From JBGPEQ01 sp050180895 (lineage in GTDB: Bacteria > Pseudomonadota > Alphaproteobacteria > Dongiales > Dongiaceae), in NCBI GenBank assembly GCA_050180895.1, contig JBFXDS010000001.1, positions 868,001-932,000 of the forward strand: a DNA stretch of 64,000 nt. Reading direction: 5' to 3'. The notes under the pieces are model-generated. The model searched no databases. It saw only the letters and a program-made list of their open reading frames with translations, and was not told where the DNA came from. This document shows, piece by piece, positions 35,233 to 44,401 of the stretch. Position numbers and translations under genes: made by a program. The first letter of the stretch is position 1; the number at the start of each line of letters is the position of its first letter.

Positions 35233-36822
35233 CTACTTCGACGTCAGCCGGTAGTAGACCGTGTCGAAGGTCGGACCCGAGACGAAGCCCTTCACGTTGG
35301 ACAGCCGCGCCACTTGCTCCGTGTTCTGGAACATGATGATGAACGGCGAGTCCTGCTGGATCTTGGCCTGCAGATCCAGATACATCTGCTTGCGCTTCTC
35401 GGCATCGCGTTCGCGCACGGCCGCATCAGCCTCTTTCGTCAACTCCGGAATGTCCCAAGCGTTGCGCCAGGCCAGCGGCTTCGACTTGGCATCGTCCGCA
35501 TTGTCGGGGTTGCGGGCGAAGGTGTCGGCGTTGGAGTGCGGGTCCATGTAGTCCGGCGACCAGTACAGCAGCACCATCTGGTGGTTGCGGGCCCGGTACT
35601 TGGTGATCACCTGCTTCTGTTCGCCCGGCACGATTGAGACCTTCACGCCGCCCTGCGCCATCGTGGCCTGGACAGATTGCGAGATCTCGGCCGAGGGCCA
35701 GGTGTTGGCGGCGTCGAGCTCGACCTCGAAGCCGTCAGGATATCCGGCCTCGGCCAACAGCGCTTTCGCCTTCGCCGCATCCAGCTTGAAGGGTGTTTCC
35801 GTATAGGAGGCGAAGAAGCCCGACGGCCAGAACGCCTGATGCACTTTGAATTGGCCACGCAGGAAGCTGTCGGACATGCCCTGGTAGTCGACCAGCCAGC
35901 GCAACGCCTGCCGCACCTTCGGATTGGACAGCCGCTCGTCCTTCTGGTTCAGGCCGAGATAGTAGATGTCGGCCTTCGGATAGGCCTCGACGATGATCTT
36001 GTCGTTGCCGGCGAGCCCCTGGATCTGGTCGGCCGACAGGTTGCGGGCCATGTCGGCATCGCCCTTCTCGAGCAGCAGCCGCTGCGCCGAGGGCTCGCCG
36101 ATGTGACGCAGGATGACGCGCTTCAGCGTCGGCGCGCCGTGGCGGTCGTCGGCGAAGGCCTCAAGCACGACGCTCTCGTTGGCCTTCCAGGACTTCAGCT
36201 CAAAGGCGCCCGACCCGGCCGAATTCGACTTCATCCATTCATAGGCCAGGTCGCCGTTCTTCTCGTGCTCGAGCACCGTCTTCTTGTCCACGACGGAGGC
36301 GACGCCGGCCGACAGGCAGTTGAGCAGGAAGGTCGGCGCGAAGTCCTCGGTCACCGTGAGCGTGACCGTCAACTCGTCCGTCGCCTTGACCAGGCTCTCG
36401 ACATTATCGGCCGTCCAGCCGAACTGGGAGAGGATGAAGGCCGGCGTCTTGTCCAGCTTGATGACCCGATGCAGCGAGAAGGCAACGTCTTCGGCCGTCA
36501 CCGGGTTGCCGGAATGGAATTTCTGCCCCGGCCGGATCTTCAGGGTGATCGTCCTGCCGTCGTCGCTGACGGTGTAGCTTTCCGCCACGCCGCCGACCAA
36601 TGTCTCCGTGTCCTCCGGCTCATAGGTCATGATCCGGTCGTAGATGTTGGCGATGACCTCGCCGCCGGAGAACTCGAAGACTTCTGCCGGGTCGAGCGTG
36701 ATGATGTCGTCGATGTTCTTGGCGACGACCAAGGTATCCTTCGGCGTCTCGGCCGTGGCCGGCGCCAGACCGCTCAGGGTGAAGAGCCCTGCAACGGCCA
36801 CGCATGAGAGCAATTTGCGCAC
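35233..36822 (-). CDS. Dipeptide-type ABC transporter substrate-binding protein
   Basis: 529-aa exported binding protein (SBP_bac_5). Signal peptide MRKLLSCVAVAGLFTLSGLA, cleaved near ATA-ET. The mature part has TLVVAKNIDDIITLDPAEVF and YTVSDDGRTITLKIRPGQKF then HSGNPVTAEDVAFSLHRV, the family signature. It is the first gene of the operon dppA-B-C-D-F-ggt. The ligand could be peptides, glutathione or other gamma-glutamyl compounds given the linked GGT. Confidence 0.93.
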   Translation of the reverse strand: MRKLLSCVAVAGLFTLSGLAPATAETPKDTLVVAKNIDDIITLDPAEVFEFSGGEVIANIYDRIMTYEPEDTETLVGGVAESYTVSDDGRTITLKIRPGQKFHSGNPVTAEDVAFSLHRVIKLDKTPAFILSQFGWTADNVESLVKATDELTVTLTVTEDFAPTFLLNCLSAGVASVVDKKTVLEHEKNGDLAYEWMKSNSAGSGAFELKSWKANESVVLEAFADDRHGAPTLKRVILRHIGEPSAQRLLLEKGDADMARNLSADQIQGLAGNDKIIVEAYPKADIYYLGLNQKDERLSNPKVRQALRWLVDYQGMSDSFLRGQFKVHQAFWPSGFFASYTETPFKLDAAKAKALLAEAGYPDGFEVELDAANTWPSAEISQSVQATMAQGGVKVSIVPGEQKQVITKYRARNHQMVLLYWSPDYMDPHSNADTFARNPDNADDAKSKPLAWRNAWDIPELTKEADAAVRERDAEKRKQMYLDLQAKIQQDSPFIIMFQNTEQVARLSNVKGFVSGPTFDTVYYRLTSK

Positions 36823-36928
36823 GGGTGTCTCCCTGTATTGGTTGGTTCGTCGCGCCCCGCCCTTGGAGCGCCGCCGACAAAACTATGCCCGCAAAGGCGC
36901 TGTCATGGCAATGTGTTCGTGTCCGGCC

Positions 36929-38545
36929 TCAGGCCCGCCGGCGGAACCGCCGTCCGAGGTCCTTCAGCACGCGGCGGGCGGCGTTGTGGCCGGGCGCGCC
37001 GCTGACCCCGCCGCCCGGATGACCGCCGGAGCCGCACAGATAGAGGCCGGCGATCGGCGTCCGGTAGCGGGCCGCCTTCGGATGCGGCCGCAGGCTGAAC
37101 AGCTGGTCCAGGTCGTGCCGGCCGTGGAAGATGTCGCCCTCGGTGAGGCCGAAGACCCGCTCGAGGTCGAGCGGCGTCAGCACCTGGCGGGCGACGGTGA
37201 TCCGCGGCAGGTTGGGGATATGACGGGCGACGGCCGTCAGAATGCGGTCCGCCACCTGCTCGCGGATCGCGTCCCAGCTGGTGCCGTCCGCCAGCTGGTA
37301 GGGATAGTACTTGCAGAGCAAGCTCATCACGTGATGTCCGGGCGGCGCCAGGCTGTCGTCGAGCGCCGAGGGAACGAGGATCGCGACATAGGGATCGTCG
37401 GGAATCCGGCCATCGCGCGCGAGCCGGTAGTTCCGCTCGACGGCCGCGCGCTCCGGGAGCAGCGTGATGGCCGAGCCGCGGGCGATCTCGGCTTCGGCGC
37501 CGCCGAGCGCTGCGAAGTCCGGTGCGCCGTTGAGGGCGAGGTTCATGCGCAGCGAGGCATGGCCCATGCGCAGATGGGCAATGTCGTCGGCGAAGGCGGA
37601 ATCGAGATTCTCCCGGCCGACGAATCCCAGGAAGGTGCGCTTCGGGTCGGTGTTAGCGAGCACCACGCGGGCCTGTACGTCCTCGCCGGAGTCGAGGCGC
37701 ACGCCCTCGGCGCGGCGGTCGCGCAGGAGGATACGCGCGACCGGCGCCGATGTCCGGATCTCCACGCCGTGCGTGCGGGCCGCCGCGGCCATGGCCTGGG
37801 TCACCGCGCCCATGCCGCCCTTGGCCAGGCCCCAGCGCCCGCGCTTGCCCTCGAACTCGCCGAGCACGTTGATGAAGAACGGGATCGCCGAGCCGGGGGC
37901 GTCGAGGCTGGAGAAGTTGCTGGAGACGCAGTGGACGGCATAGACCTGCCGCATCGCCTCGCTCTCGAACCAACGCTCCATCAGGTCGTTGGCGCTGAGC
38001 GTGAACATCTGCATGAGGAAGTGGCGGTCGTCCGTCGACAGACGGCGGAGCCCGCCGCCCAGGCGCAGGATCGGCAGGACGGCATCGAGTCCGCCGCCGA
38101 CGTCCGGCGGCTCGCGCAGCAACTGGTCGCGCAGGATCTCGCCCACCCGCTGCAGCCGCTCGCGCAGCGCGCCCATGGCGTCGTAGTCGCGATTGGAGAA
38201 GCGGGCGACCTCGGCGCGGTCGTGCATCTCGTCGCCGGTGAACAGCAAGGTCCGTCCATCGCTCAGGATGTCGAGGGCGCCACGGAATGGAATCAGCGTC
38301 AGGCCGTGTCGCTTCAGCTCGAGGTCGCGGATGACCTCCGGGCGCAGCAGGCTCAGCACGTAGGAGGCGATGGAATTGCGGTAGCCCGGATGGAATTCCT
38401 CGGTGACGGCGGCGCCGCCGACGACCGGCCGACGCTCGAGCACCAGCGTGCGCAGGCCTGCCTTGCCGAGATAGGCGGCGGCGGTCAGGCCGTTGTGGCC
38501 GGCGCCGATGACGATCGCGTCGTAGCGCGAGCTTGCGGATGACAT
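36929..38545 (-). CDS. Phytoene-desaturase-like FAD-dependent oxidoreductase (CrtI/PYROXD2 type)
   Basis: 538 aa. N-terminal Rossmann fold YDAIVIGAGHNGLTAAAYLG with the glutamate end LVLERRPVVGGAAVTEEF. The C-terminal FAD motif is TPIAGLYLCGSGGHPGGGVS. A GGGAGAG site precedes the chosen ATG (38545). The sequence is of the retinol-saturase/PYROXD2 branch, not the carotenoid-operon CrtI branch, and no other carotenoid gene is nearby. Substrate unknown. It is transcribed away from opgD. Confidence 0.88.
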   Translation of the reverse strand: MSSASSRYDAIVIGAGHNGLTAAAYLGKAGLRTLVLERRPVVGGAAVTEEFHPGYRNSIASYVLSLLRPEVIRDLELKRHGLTLIPFRGALDILSDGRTLLFTGDEMHDRAEVARFSNRDYDAMGALRERLQRVGEILRDQLLREPPDVGGGLDAVLPILRLGGGLRRLSTDDRHFLMQMFTLSANDLMERWFESEAMRQVYAVHCVSSNFSSLDAPGSAIPFFINVLGEFEGKRGRWGLAKGGMGAVTQAMAAAARTHGVEIRTSAPVARILLRDRRAEGVRLDSGEDVQARVVLANTDPKRTFLGFVGRENLDSAFADDIAHLRMGHASLRMNLALNGAPDFAALGGAEAEIARGSAITLLPERAAVERNYRLARDGRIPDDPYVAILVPSALDDSLAPPGHHVMSLLCKYYPYQLADGTSWDAIREQVADRILTAVARHIPNLPRITVARQVLTPLDLERVFGLTEGDIFHGRHDLDQLFSLRPHPKAARYRTPIAGLYLCGSGGHPGGGVSGAPGHNAARRVLKDLGRRFRRRA

Positions 38546-38800
38546 CGAAATCTCTCCCGCGGCAGTGTGACCATACATTCGCCCTCATTGCCATGGCGTG
38601 ATGCAGCCGGGAATAGGCGCGCTGCCTGTGACAAAGCTGTCCGCAACGCTTGATTCCGCCGGCGGGGATCAGCACATTGGCGGCGTGCGCCGGCGCCGAG
38701 CGGGGGCAAGAATAGCGACTCCGTCGGTGTCTTCGGTCATCGCGAAGCGCGTGACGCAGGGTCGATGGCATGCGTCCATCTGCGGGGGAAAGAAAAGCGG

Positions 38801-40375
38801 ATGCGATCATCATCCACGGACTGCTTCCATCTCTCGCGGCGCACCTTTCTCGCCGGTGCCGGCGCCTTGTCCATGGCGGTCGCGATCCGGTCCCGCTCGG
38901 CGGCGGCGGGTCTCAGCTTCGGCAAGCCGCAACCGTTCGATTTCGCTTGGCTGCGCGACCGCGCCAGGCAGCTGGCGGCGCGTCCGTACGAGACGCCGGC
39001 GATCCGTTTCGACGATGTCCTGGAGCGTATCGACTACGATGCCTATCAGCAGATCCGCTTTCTGCCGGAGAACGCGCTGTGGGCGGAAGGCGACGGTCGC
39101 TATCCGATCGAGTTCTTCCATCTCGGCCGCTTCTTCAAGGCGCCGGTGCGGCTCCACGTCGTCGAAGCGGGAGAGGCCCGTGAGATCCTGTATTCGCCGC
39201 ACCTGTTCAGCTTCGGCAGCGCCCGCTTCGCGGCCGATCTGCCGCCGGATATCGGCTATGCGGGATTTCGCGTCATGGATGCCGAAGGCAAGCCCGACTG
39301 GCTGGCCTTCCTCGGCGCGGCCTATTTCCGCAGCTCCGGCGAGCTCGACCAGTACGGCCTGTCGGCGCGCGGCGTCGCCATCGATCCGGGCATGCCGACG
39401 CCGGAGGAGTTCCCGCGCTTCGCCGGCTTCTGGTTCGAATCCTCGGCGACCGATGCCGGCGCGGTCGTGATCTATGCGCTGCTGGACGGACCGAGCATTT
39501 CCGGCGCCTATCGCATGGCGTGCACGAAGCCCGGCGGCGTGATCATGGACATCGAGGCGGTCCTGTATCCGCGCGCCGACGTCAAGCGCATGGGGGTCGC
39601 GCCGCTGACGAGCATGTTCTGGTTCGACGAGACCAACCGCCGGCAGGCGCGCGACTGGCGTCCGGAGATCCACGACAGCGACGGGCTGGCGATGTGGACC
39701 GGCGCTGGCGAGCGCATCTGGCGGCCGCTGAACAACCCGCCGCAGGTGCAGGTGAGCTCCTTCACCGACGACAGCCCCCGCGGCTTCGGCCTGTTGCAGC
39801 GCGACCGCAGCTTCGAGAACTACCAGGACGACGGCGTGTTCTACGACCGCCGTCCGAGCGTTTGGGTCGAGCCGCTGCACGGCTGGGGGCCGGGCGAGAT
39901 CCAGCTCCTGGAGATCCCGACCGACGACGAGATCCACGACAACATCGTCGCCTACTGGGTGCCGAAGGCGCCGGTCAAGGGCGGCTCCGAATGGCCGTTC
40001 CGATACCGCCTGCACTGGCTGGCCGACGAACCCTATCCGGCCGAGCTCGGGCGCGTCGTCGCGACGCGGCTCGGCCGCGGCGGCGTCCCCGGCCAGCCGC
40101 GGCCGAAGGACCGGAACAAGATCGTCATCGATTTCGCCGGCGGACCGCTGGAAGGCCTGGCCAAGCTCGATCCGGTGGAGCTCGTCGTCAATGCCGCGCG
40201 CGGCAGGGTCGACAACGGCTATACGCTGCAGATCGTCGGCACCAAGAACTGGCGCGCCTTCTTCGACATCGCCGTCGAGGGCAACGAGCCGGTCGACATC
40301 CGCGCCTTCTTGCGGCTCGGCGACCTCGCGCTGACCGAGACCTGGCTCTTCCAGTACATCCCGTTCGCGTGGTGA
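38801..40375 (+). CDS. opgD: Periplasmic glucan biosynthesis protein, OpgD/OpgG (MdoG) family
   Basis: 524 aa, periplasmic factor needed to shape the backbone of osmoregulated periplasmic glucans. A twin-arginine signal SRRTFLAGAGALSMAVA is present, as in OpgD. MdoG-family stretches: QPFDFAWLRDRARQLAARPY, YQQIRFLPENALWAEGDGR, EFFHLGRFFKAPVRLHVV, LTSMFWFDETNRR and NDDGVFYDRRPSVWVEP-like sequence. The start at 38801 follows a GGGGGAAAGAAAAG site. No OpgH glucosyltransferase gene is in the window. Confidence 0.9.
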   Translation: MRSSSTDCFHLSRRTFLAGAGALSMAVAIRSRSAAAGLSFGKPQPFDFAWLRDRARQLAARPYETPAIRFDDVLERIDYDAYQQIRFLPENALWAEGDGRYPIEFFHLGRFFKAPVRLHVVEAGEAREILYSPHLFSFGSARFAADLPPDIGYAGFRVMDAEGKPDWLAFLGAAYFRSSGELDQYGLSARGVAIDPGMPTPEEFPRFAGFWFESSATDAGAVVIYALLDGPSISGAYRMACTKPGGVIMDIEAVLYPRADVKRMGVAPLTSMFWFDETNRRQARDWRPEIHDSDGLAMWTGAGERIWRPLNNPPQVQVSSFTDDSPRGFGLLQRDRSFENYQDDGVFYDRRPSVWVEPLHGWGPGEIQLLEIPTDDEIHDNIVAYWVPKAPVKGGSEWPFRYRLHWLADEPYPAELGRVVATRLGRGGVPGQPRPKDRNKIVIDFAGGPLEGLAKLDPVELVVNAARGRVDNGYTLQIVGTKNWRAFFDIAVEGNEPVDIRAFLRLGDLALTETWLFQYIPFAW

Positions 40376-40405
40376 GAACGGATCGGGAGCGAAGGACGGC
40401 GGGAT

Positions 40406-41221
40406 CTACTCCGCCGCGCGCCGTGCCTTGCCGTGGCCGGGTGTCGACAGCTTGAATTCGGCCGCCAAGGCCTTGGCGATATCCCGCTCCAGCTCGTCCA
40501 GGAAAATCCTGCCGTTGTCCGCGCTCGCCAGCTTGGCGGAACAGAGCGCGCCGCTCGACGGCACCCAGGCCGGGTTCACCGGGTAGACATCATAGGGCGG
40601 AAAGCTGGCCGGCGGGTGCATCGGCACCTTGCTCATGTCCACGAGTTCGGGGTGGAGGTGCAGCATGAGCGACGTCTCCATCACGCCGGCATGCTCGGTC
40701 GCCCAGCCGGGAAAGCCCTCGGTCCAGACCTTGGCGACGGTGTCGGCGGAGATGAAGTCCCAGTAGTCGGCGCGCACGATCTTCATGTCCCTGATGCCGT
40801 CGGCTCTGAGGTCGCGCAAGGCGAGGTCGATGCCTTCGATGACGAACATCGTGTTCTCGTAGTGGCCGACCATCGCCGTGACCTTGCGTACGCCGTGCCG
40901 CGCGAACTCCTTGATGATGTCGCGCACGGTGCAGATCAGCGTCATGCCGTCGAGGCTGGTGGTGCCGGGAAAATGGTTGCCGCCGCCCGACTTGGGCTGC
41001 GACTTGTAGCCGTAGGCGATCGCCGGCGCGACGAGCGCATCGATGCGCCGCGCCACGTGCTCGGCCACGGCGGACGGGATGACGACATCGCAGTTCATCG
41101 GCAGATGCGGGCCGTGCTGCTCCAGCGCACCGACCGGCAGCAGGATCATCGTCTCGCCGCCGCGCACGCGCGCGTCATAGTCTGTCCAGGGAATCTCCGC
41201 GATCCTGACGTTCTCGGCCAT
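40406..41221 (-). CDS. crnA: Creatininase (creatinine amidohydrolase)
   Basis: 271 aa, metal-dependent amidohydrolase that interconverts creatinine and creatine. The sequence closely follows the Pseudomonas enzyme as I know it: MILLPVGALEQHGPHLPMN (metal-ligand Glu and His), CDVVIPSAVAEHVARRI, KSGGGNHFPGTTSLDG, GHYENTMFVIEGIDLALRDL and HAGVMETSLMLHL. The start ATG at 41221 has a poor ribosome-binding site (GGAACGT). It is divergent from a Pot-type transporter with about 217 bp between. Creatinase and sarcosine oxidase genes are not seen here. Other creatininase-family roles are possible. Confidence 0.85.
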   Translation of the reverse strand: MAENVRIAEIPWTDYDARVRGGETMILLPVGALEQHGPHLPMNCDVVIPSAVAEHVARRIDALVAPAIAYGYKSQPKSGGGNHFPGTTSLDGMTLICTVRDIIKEFARHGVRKVTAMVGHYENTMFVIEGIDLALRDLRADGIRDMKIVRADYWDFISADTVAKVWTEGFPGWATEHAGVMETSLMLHLHPELVDMSKVPMHPPASFPPYDVYPVNPAWVPSSGALCSAKLASADNGRIFLDELERDIAKALAAEFKLSTPGHGKARRAAE

Positions 41222-41300
41222 GCTGACGTTCCTTTCGACGATGCGGATCGGCTTATCGCGACTCTCGCCTCTCTTATTCCCGACGGCAAGGTCGATCCAA

Positions 41301-41312
41301 TTGTCTACACAA
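41301..41312. promoter_or_regulatory. Weak candidate operator in the crnA / transporter intergenic region
   Basis: TTGTCTACACAA (TTGT-N4-ACAA) stands in an A+T-rich patch midway between two divergent genes, as a GntR-like site might. No regulator gene is adjacent. Confidence 0.25.
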
Positions 41313-41438
41313 ATACGACCATTGGCGGTAGTAATTTGGCCTGATTGACGTCCTCGACTAGCGTCCGGCAGTCGAGGCCGAGAAGCGCCGGCAGCGGCGC
41401 CGGCCAGATTTGGGAAACGCAACGGGAGAGGCAACAAA

Positions 41439-42584
41439 ATGTTTGGGAACATGTCACCGGGCAAATGGGCCGCGGAGATGTCGCGTCGCCGGATGCTCAA
41501 GGGCACGGCCGCGGCGGCGGCCGGTGTCGTAGCCGCAACTGCTCTGCCGCAGGGCGCGCGCGCGCAGGACAACGTCCTGACGATGCTGAGCTGGCCGGGC
41601 TATGCCGACCCGGCGGTCGTCGGCCCCTTCGAGGAGGCGAATGGCGTCAAGATCGTCGGCAAGGAGTACACGGGCGGTGACAACATGCTCGCCCTGGTCA
41701 ATTCCTCGCCGCCTGGCACCTTCGATCTGATCCTGAGCGACGCCGAGTACGTCCACATGCTGACCGAGGCCGACGCGCTCGCGGAGCTGAGCCCCGCCGA
41801 CTACCGCATCGAGGACTTCTGGCCGGAGTTCCAGAAGTTCCCCGGCCTCTGGGCCGGCGACAAGATGCATGCGGTCATGACCAGTTTCGGCTATCTCGGC
41901 ATGACCTACAATACGCAGCAGCTGAAGCGCGAGGAAATGGCGTCCTACAAGGTGATGTGGGACGAGAAGGTGAAGGGCAAGGTCGGCATGTACGACTGGT
42001 ACCTTCCGCCGATGCTGTGTCTCAGCCTCTACAACGGCAACAAGCCGCCCTACGATATCGGCGACGAGGCCTTCGGCAAGCTGAAGGAGACGCTGTTCAG
42101 CCTGAAGCCGCAAGTCGTCGGCATCGGCGCCTTCGCGCAGTCCTTCTCGATGCTGTCGCAAGGCGAAGCCCTGATCATGCCCGGCACCGGCGCCTGGCTG
42201 ACGCTGCTCCTGAAGAAGGAAGGCGTGCCGGTCGACGACATCGTGCCCGACGAAGGCGGATTGCAGTGGTCGGAGTGCATGGGCATCGCCAAGACGACCT
42301 CCAAGCCGGAGCTGGCGAAGAAGTTCCTGCAGTACATGTCCTCGCCGGAAGGCCAGGTACGCGTCGCCATCAAGCCGGCCTACTCCGGCTCGATCCCGAA
42401 CAAGGCGGCATGGACGAAGCTCAACGCAGAGCATCCCGACTGGGCCAAGCTGCTGCTGCATGAGCCCGACAAGCGCAACGTCATGGACGAGTACAAGGAA
42501 GGCAAGATCTGGATCCGCGACCTGCCGAAGCAGCAATCGCTCGAGGACTGGAACCAGGCCTTTACCGAGTTCAAGAACCTGTAG
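41439..42584 (+). CDS. PotD-like extracellular solute-binding protein
   Basis: 381 aa. A Tat-type signal precedes the mature part (SRRRMLKGTAAAAAGVVAA, cleaved near ARA-QD). The mature start NVLTMLSWPGYADPAVVGPF resembles spermidine/putrescine-binding proteins; YTGGDNMLALVNSSPPGTFD and SFGYLGMTYNTQQL follow. First gene of a binding protein-permease-permease-ATPase set and divergent from creatininase. Ligand could be a polyamine or a guanidino/creatinine-like compound; sequence does not decide. Confidence 0.9.
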   Translation: MFGNMSPGKWAAEMSRRRMLKGTAAAAAGVVAATALPQGARAQDNVLTMLSWPGYADPAVVGPFEEANGVKIVGKEYTGGDNMLALVNSSPPGTFDLILSDAEYVHMLTEADALAELSPADYRIEDFWPEFQKFPGLWAGDKMHAVMTSFGYLGMTYNTQQLKREEMASYKVMWDEKVKGKVGMYDWYLPPMLCLSLYNGNKPPYDIGDEAFGKLKETLFSLKPQVVGIGAFAQSFSMLSQGEALIMPGTGAWLTLLLKKEGVPVDDIVPDEGGLQWSECMGIAKTTSKPELAKKFLQYMSSPEGQVRVAIKPAYSGSIPNKAAWTKLNAEHPDWAKLLLHEPDKRNVMDEYKEGKIWIRDLPKQQSLEDWNQAFTEFKNL

Positions 42585-42681
42585 CGGTTGAACCGCTGCG
42601 TCGGTCCGGCCAGGATAGCCGGCGGGATGAACTGGCAGGGGCGGGCCTTGCGTCCGCCCCTGCCTTCGCGCCGATCCGGGA

Positions 42682-43590
42682 ATGAGCAACAGCACGGCTG
42701 CCACCTCGTCGCCGCTTGCAGAGGCGTCGCGCGGCGCTCCGAAGCGGACGGGGCGCGGCTATGGACTCGCCCTCGGCCTGCCGATGCTGCTCTGGCAGCT
42801 CCTGTTCTTCGCCGCGCCCTTGTTCTTCCTCGTGGTGATGACGTTCTGGCTGGTCAGGAACTTCCGCCTGACGCCCGATTTTGCCTTCGACAACTGGGCG
42901 CGGCTGCTGGGGGCCGGATATTTCTGGGACATTTATCTTCGCACCTTCCTCAACGGCCTCCTGGCGGCCGGTATCGCCAGCCTGCTGGCCTTTCCCTGCG
43001 CCTACGCGCTGGCGTTCCGCGCCTCGGCCAATGTCCGGTGGCTCGGCGTCTTTCTGCTGATCACGCCGTTCTTCACCAGCTACCTCGTGCGGACCTACAC
43101 CTGGAAGGTGATCCTGACCGGCAACGGCATCATAAACGCCGCGCTCCGGCTGGCCGGCATCGGGCCGTTCGACATGGTGAACAACCTGTTCGGGACGGTG
43201 GTCGGCTATCTGACCCTGGTCCTGCCGCTGGTCGTCCTGCTGCAGCTCTTCAGCCTCGCCTATGTGGACCGCAACCTGATCGAGGCGGCGCACAACCTCG
43301 GCTGCAGCGCCGTGCGCACGGTGTTTCAGGTCGTGATTCCCGCCGCGAAGACGGGTCTCGTGCTGGCCGCGACATTCGCCTTCATCCTCGCCTATGGCGA
43401 CTATGTCAGCCCGACGCTGCTGGGCGGCAGCAAGCCTCCGACTATGAGCATCCTGATCGTCGACGTGGTGAAGTCCGGGGCCAACTGGCCGCAGGCCTCC
43501 GTCGTCGCCGTGATGATGTCCGTGACCCTGCTGACGGTCTCGTTCGCCGCGCTGATCTTCGCCTACAGCCGGCCGGGGCGGTCGCGATGA
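42682..43590 (+). CDS. PotB-like ABC transporter permease
   Basis: 302 aa, about six membrane segments. GLPMLLWQLLFFAAPLFFLV starts the first segment, and the inner-membrane loop typical of PotB/PotH is DRNLIEAAHNLGCSAVRTVF. Residues near LGGSKPPTMSILIVDVVKSG match the family's C-terminal part. The ATG at 42682 follows the binding protein by 97 bp, and its stop overlaps the next permease. Confidence 0.92.
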   Translation: MSNSTAATSSPLAEASRGAPKRTGRGYGLALGLPMLLWQLLFFAAPLFFLVVMTFWLVRNFRLTPDFAFDNWARLLGAGYFWDIYLRTFLNGLLAAGIASLLAFPCAYALAFRASANVRWLGVFLLITPFFTSYLVRTYTWKVILTGNGIINAALRLAGIGPFDMVNNLFGTVVGYLTLVLPLVVLLQLFSLAYVDRNLIEAAHNLGCSAVRTVFQVVIPAAKTGLVLAATFAFILAYGDYVSPTLLGGSKPPTMSILIVDVVKSGANWPQASVVAVMMSVTLLTVSFAALIFAYSRPGRSR

Positions 43591-44393
43591 GAGCGGGAAG
43601 GCTTTTCACCGCGTTGCTGTGGCTCTATGTCGGCGGCGTCTTCGCCTTCATCTTCCTGCCGATCGTCACCAGCTTCGTCGTCTCGCTCAATGTCGATCGT
43701 TTCCCCACCCTGCCGCTCGGCGGCTTCAGCCTGCGCTGGTATCAGGAGATCGCCGTCGACCCCACCCTGCCGCCGGCGATCTGGAACACCCTCCTGGTCG
43801 GCATCTGCGCCTCCGTCCTGTCGACGCTGCTCGGCTTCGGCGCCGCCTACACCGATTTCCGCTACCACTTCTTCGGCAAGGCCGTCTATTTGGCGCTCGC
43901 GCTGCTGCCGCCGACGATCCCCGTGGTGATCCTCGGCCTCGCCATGCTGGTGTTCCTGTCGCAGGTGAGCCTGTTCGGCGCGCTTCATTCGGTGATCATC
44001 AGCCATGTCGTCCTCTGCCTGCCGTTCGCCATGGCGCTGGTGCGGCTGCGGCTCTCGCAGATGGATCCCAGCCTGGAGGCCGCGGCGTGGAACCTGGGCG
44101 CCAGCCAGTGGCGGGCCCTGCGCGAGGTCATCCTGCCGTTCACCCTGCCGTCGATCCTGTCGGCCCTCTTCATCACGATGGCGGTATCGTTCGACGAGTT
44201 CGCCATCGCCTGGTTCGTCTCCGGCTTCAACGAAACCCTGCCCGTCCGCATCCTCGCCATGTTCCAGGGCCAGGTCAGCCCACGCATCAATGCCATCGGC
44301 AGCATCGTCTTCACCGTCACCATGACGCTCGTCATCCTGGCTCAGCTCTTTCTGATCGCCCGCCGCCCGCGGCAAGCGCAGTCCGCGCGGTGA
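43587..44393 (+). CDS. PotC-like ABC transporter permease
   Basis: 268 aa. Segment 1 is ALLWLYVGGVFAFIFLPIVT. The ATPase-contact loop is MDPSLEAAAWNLGASQWRAL, and LPSILSALFITMAVSFDEFA is a PotC signature. Starts at an ATG overlapping the stop of the PotB-like gene (ATGA). Confidence 0.92.
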   Translation: MRAGRLFTALLWLYVGGVFAFIFLPIVTSFVVSLNVDRFPTLPLGGFSLRWYQEIAVDPTLPPAIWNTLLVGICASVLSTLLGFGAAYTDFRYHFFGKAVYLALALLPPTIPVVILGLAMLVFLSQVSLFGALHSVIISHVVLCLPFAMALVRLRLSQMDPSLEAAAWNLGASQWRALREVILPFTLPSILSALFITMAVSFDEFAIAWFVSGFNETLPVRILAMFQGQVSPRINAIGSIVFTVTMTLVILAQLFLIARRPRQAQSAR

Positions 44394-44401
44394 CCTCGAT
44401 C

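Noticed and set aside
36929..38545. A carotenoid gene cluster based on the CrtI-like protein
   Set aside because: No crtB, crtE or other carotenoid genes in the window, and the sequence is closer to the PYROXD2-like branch.
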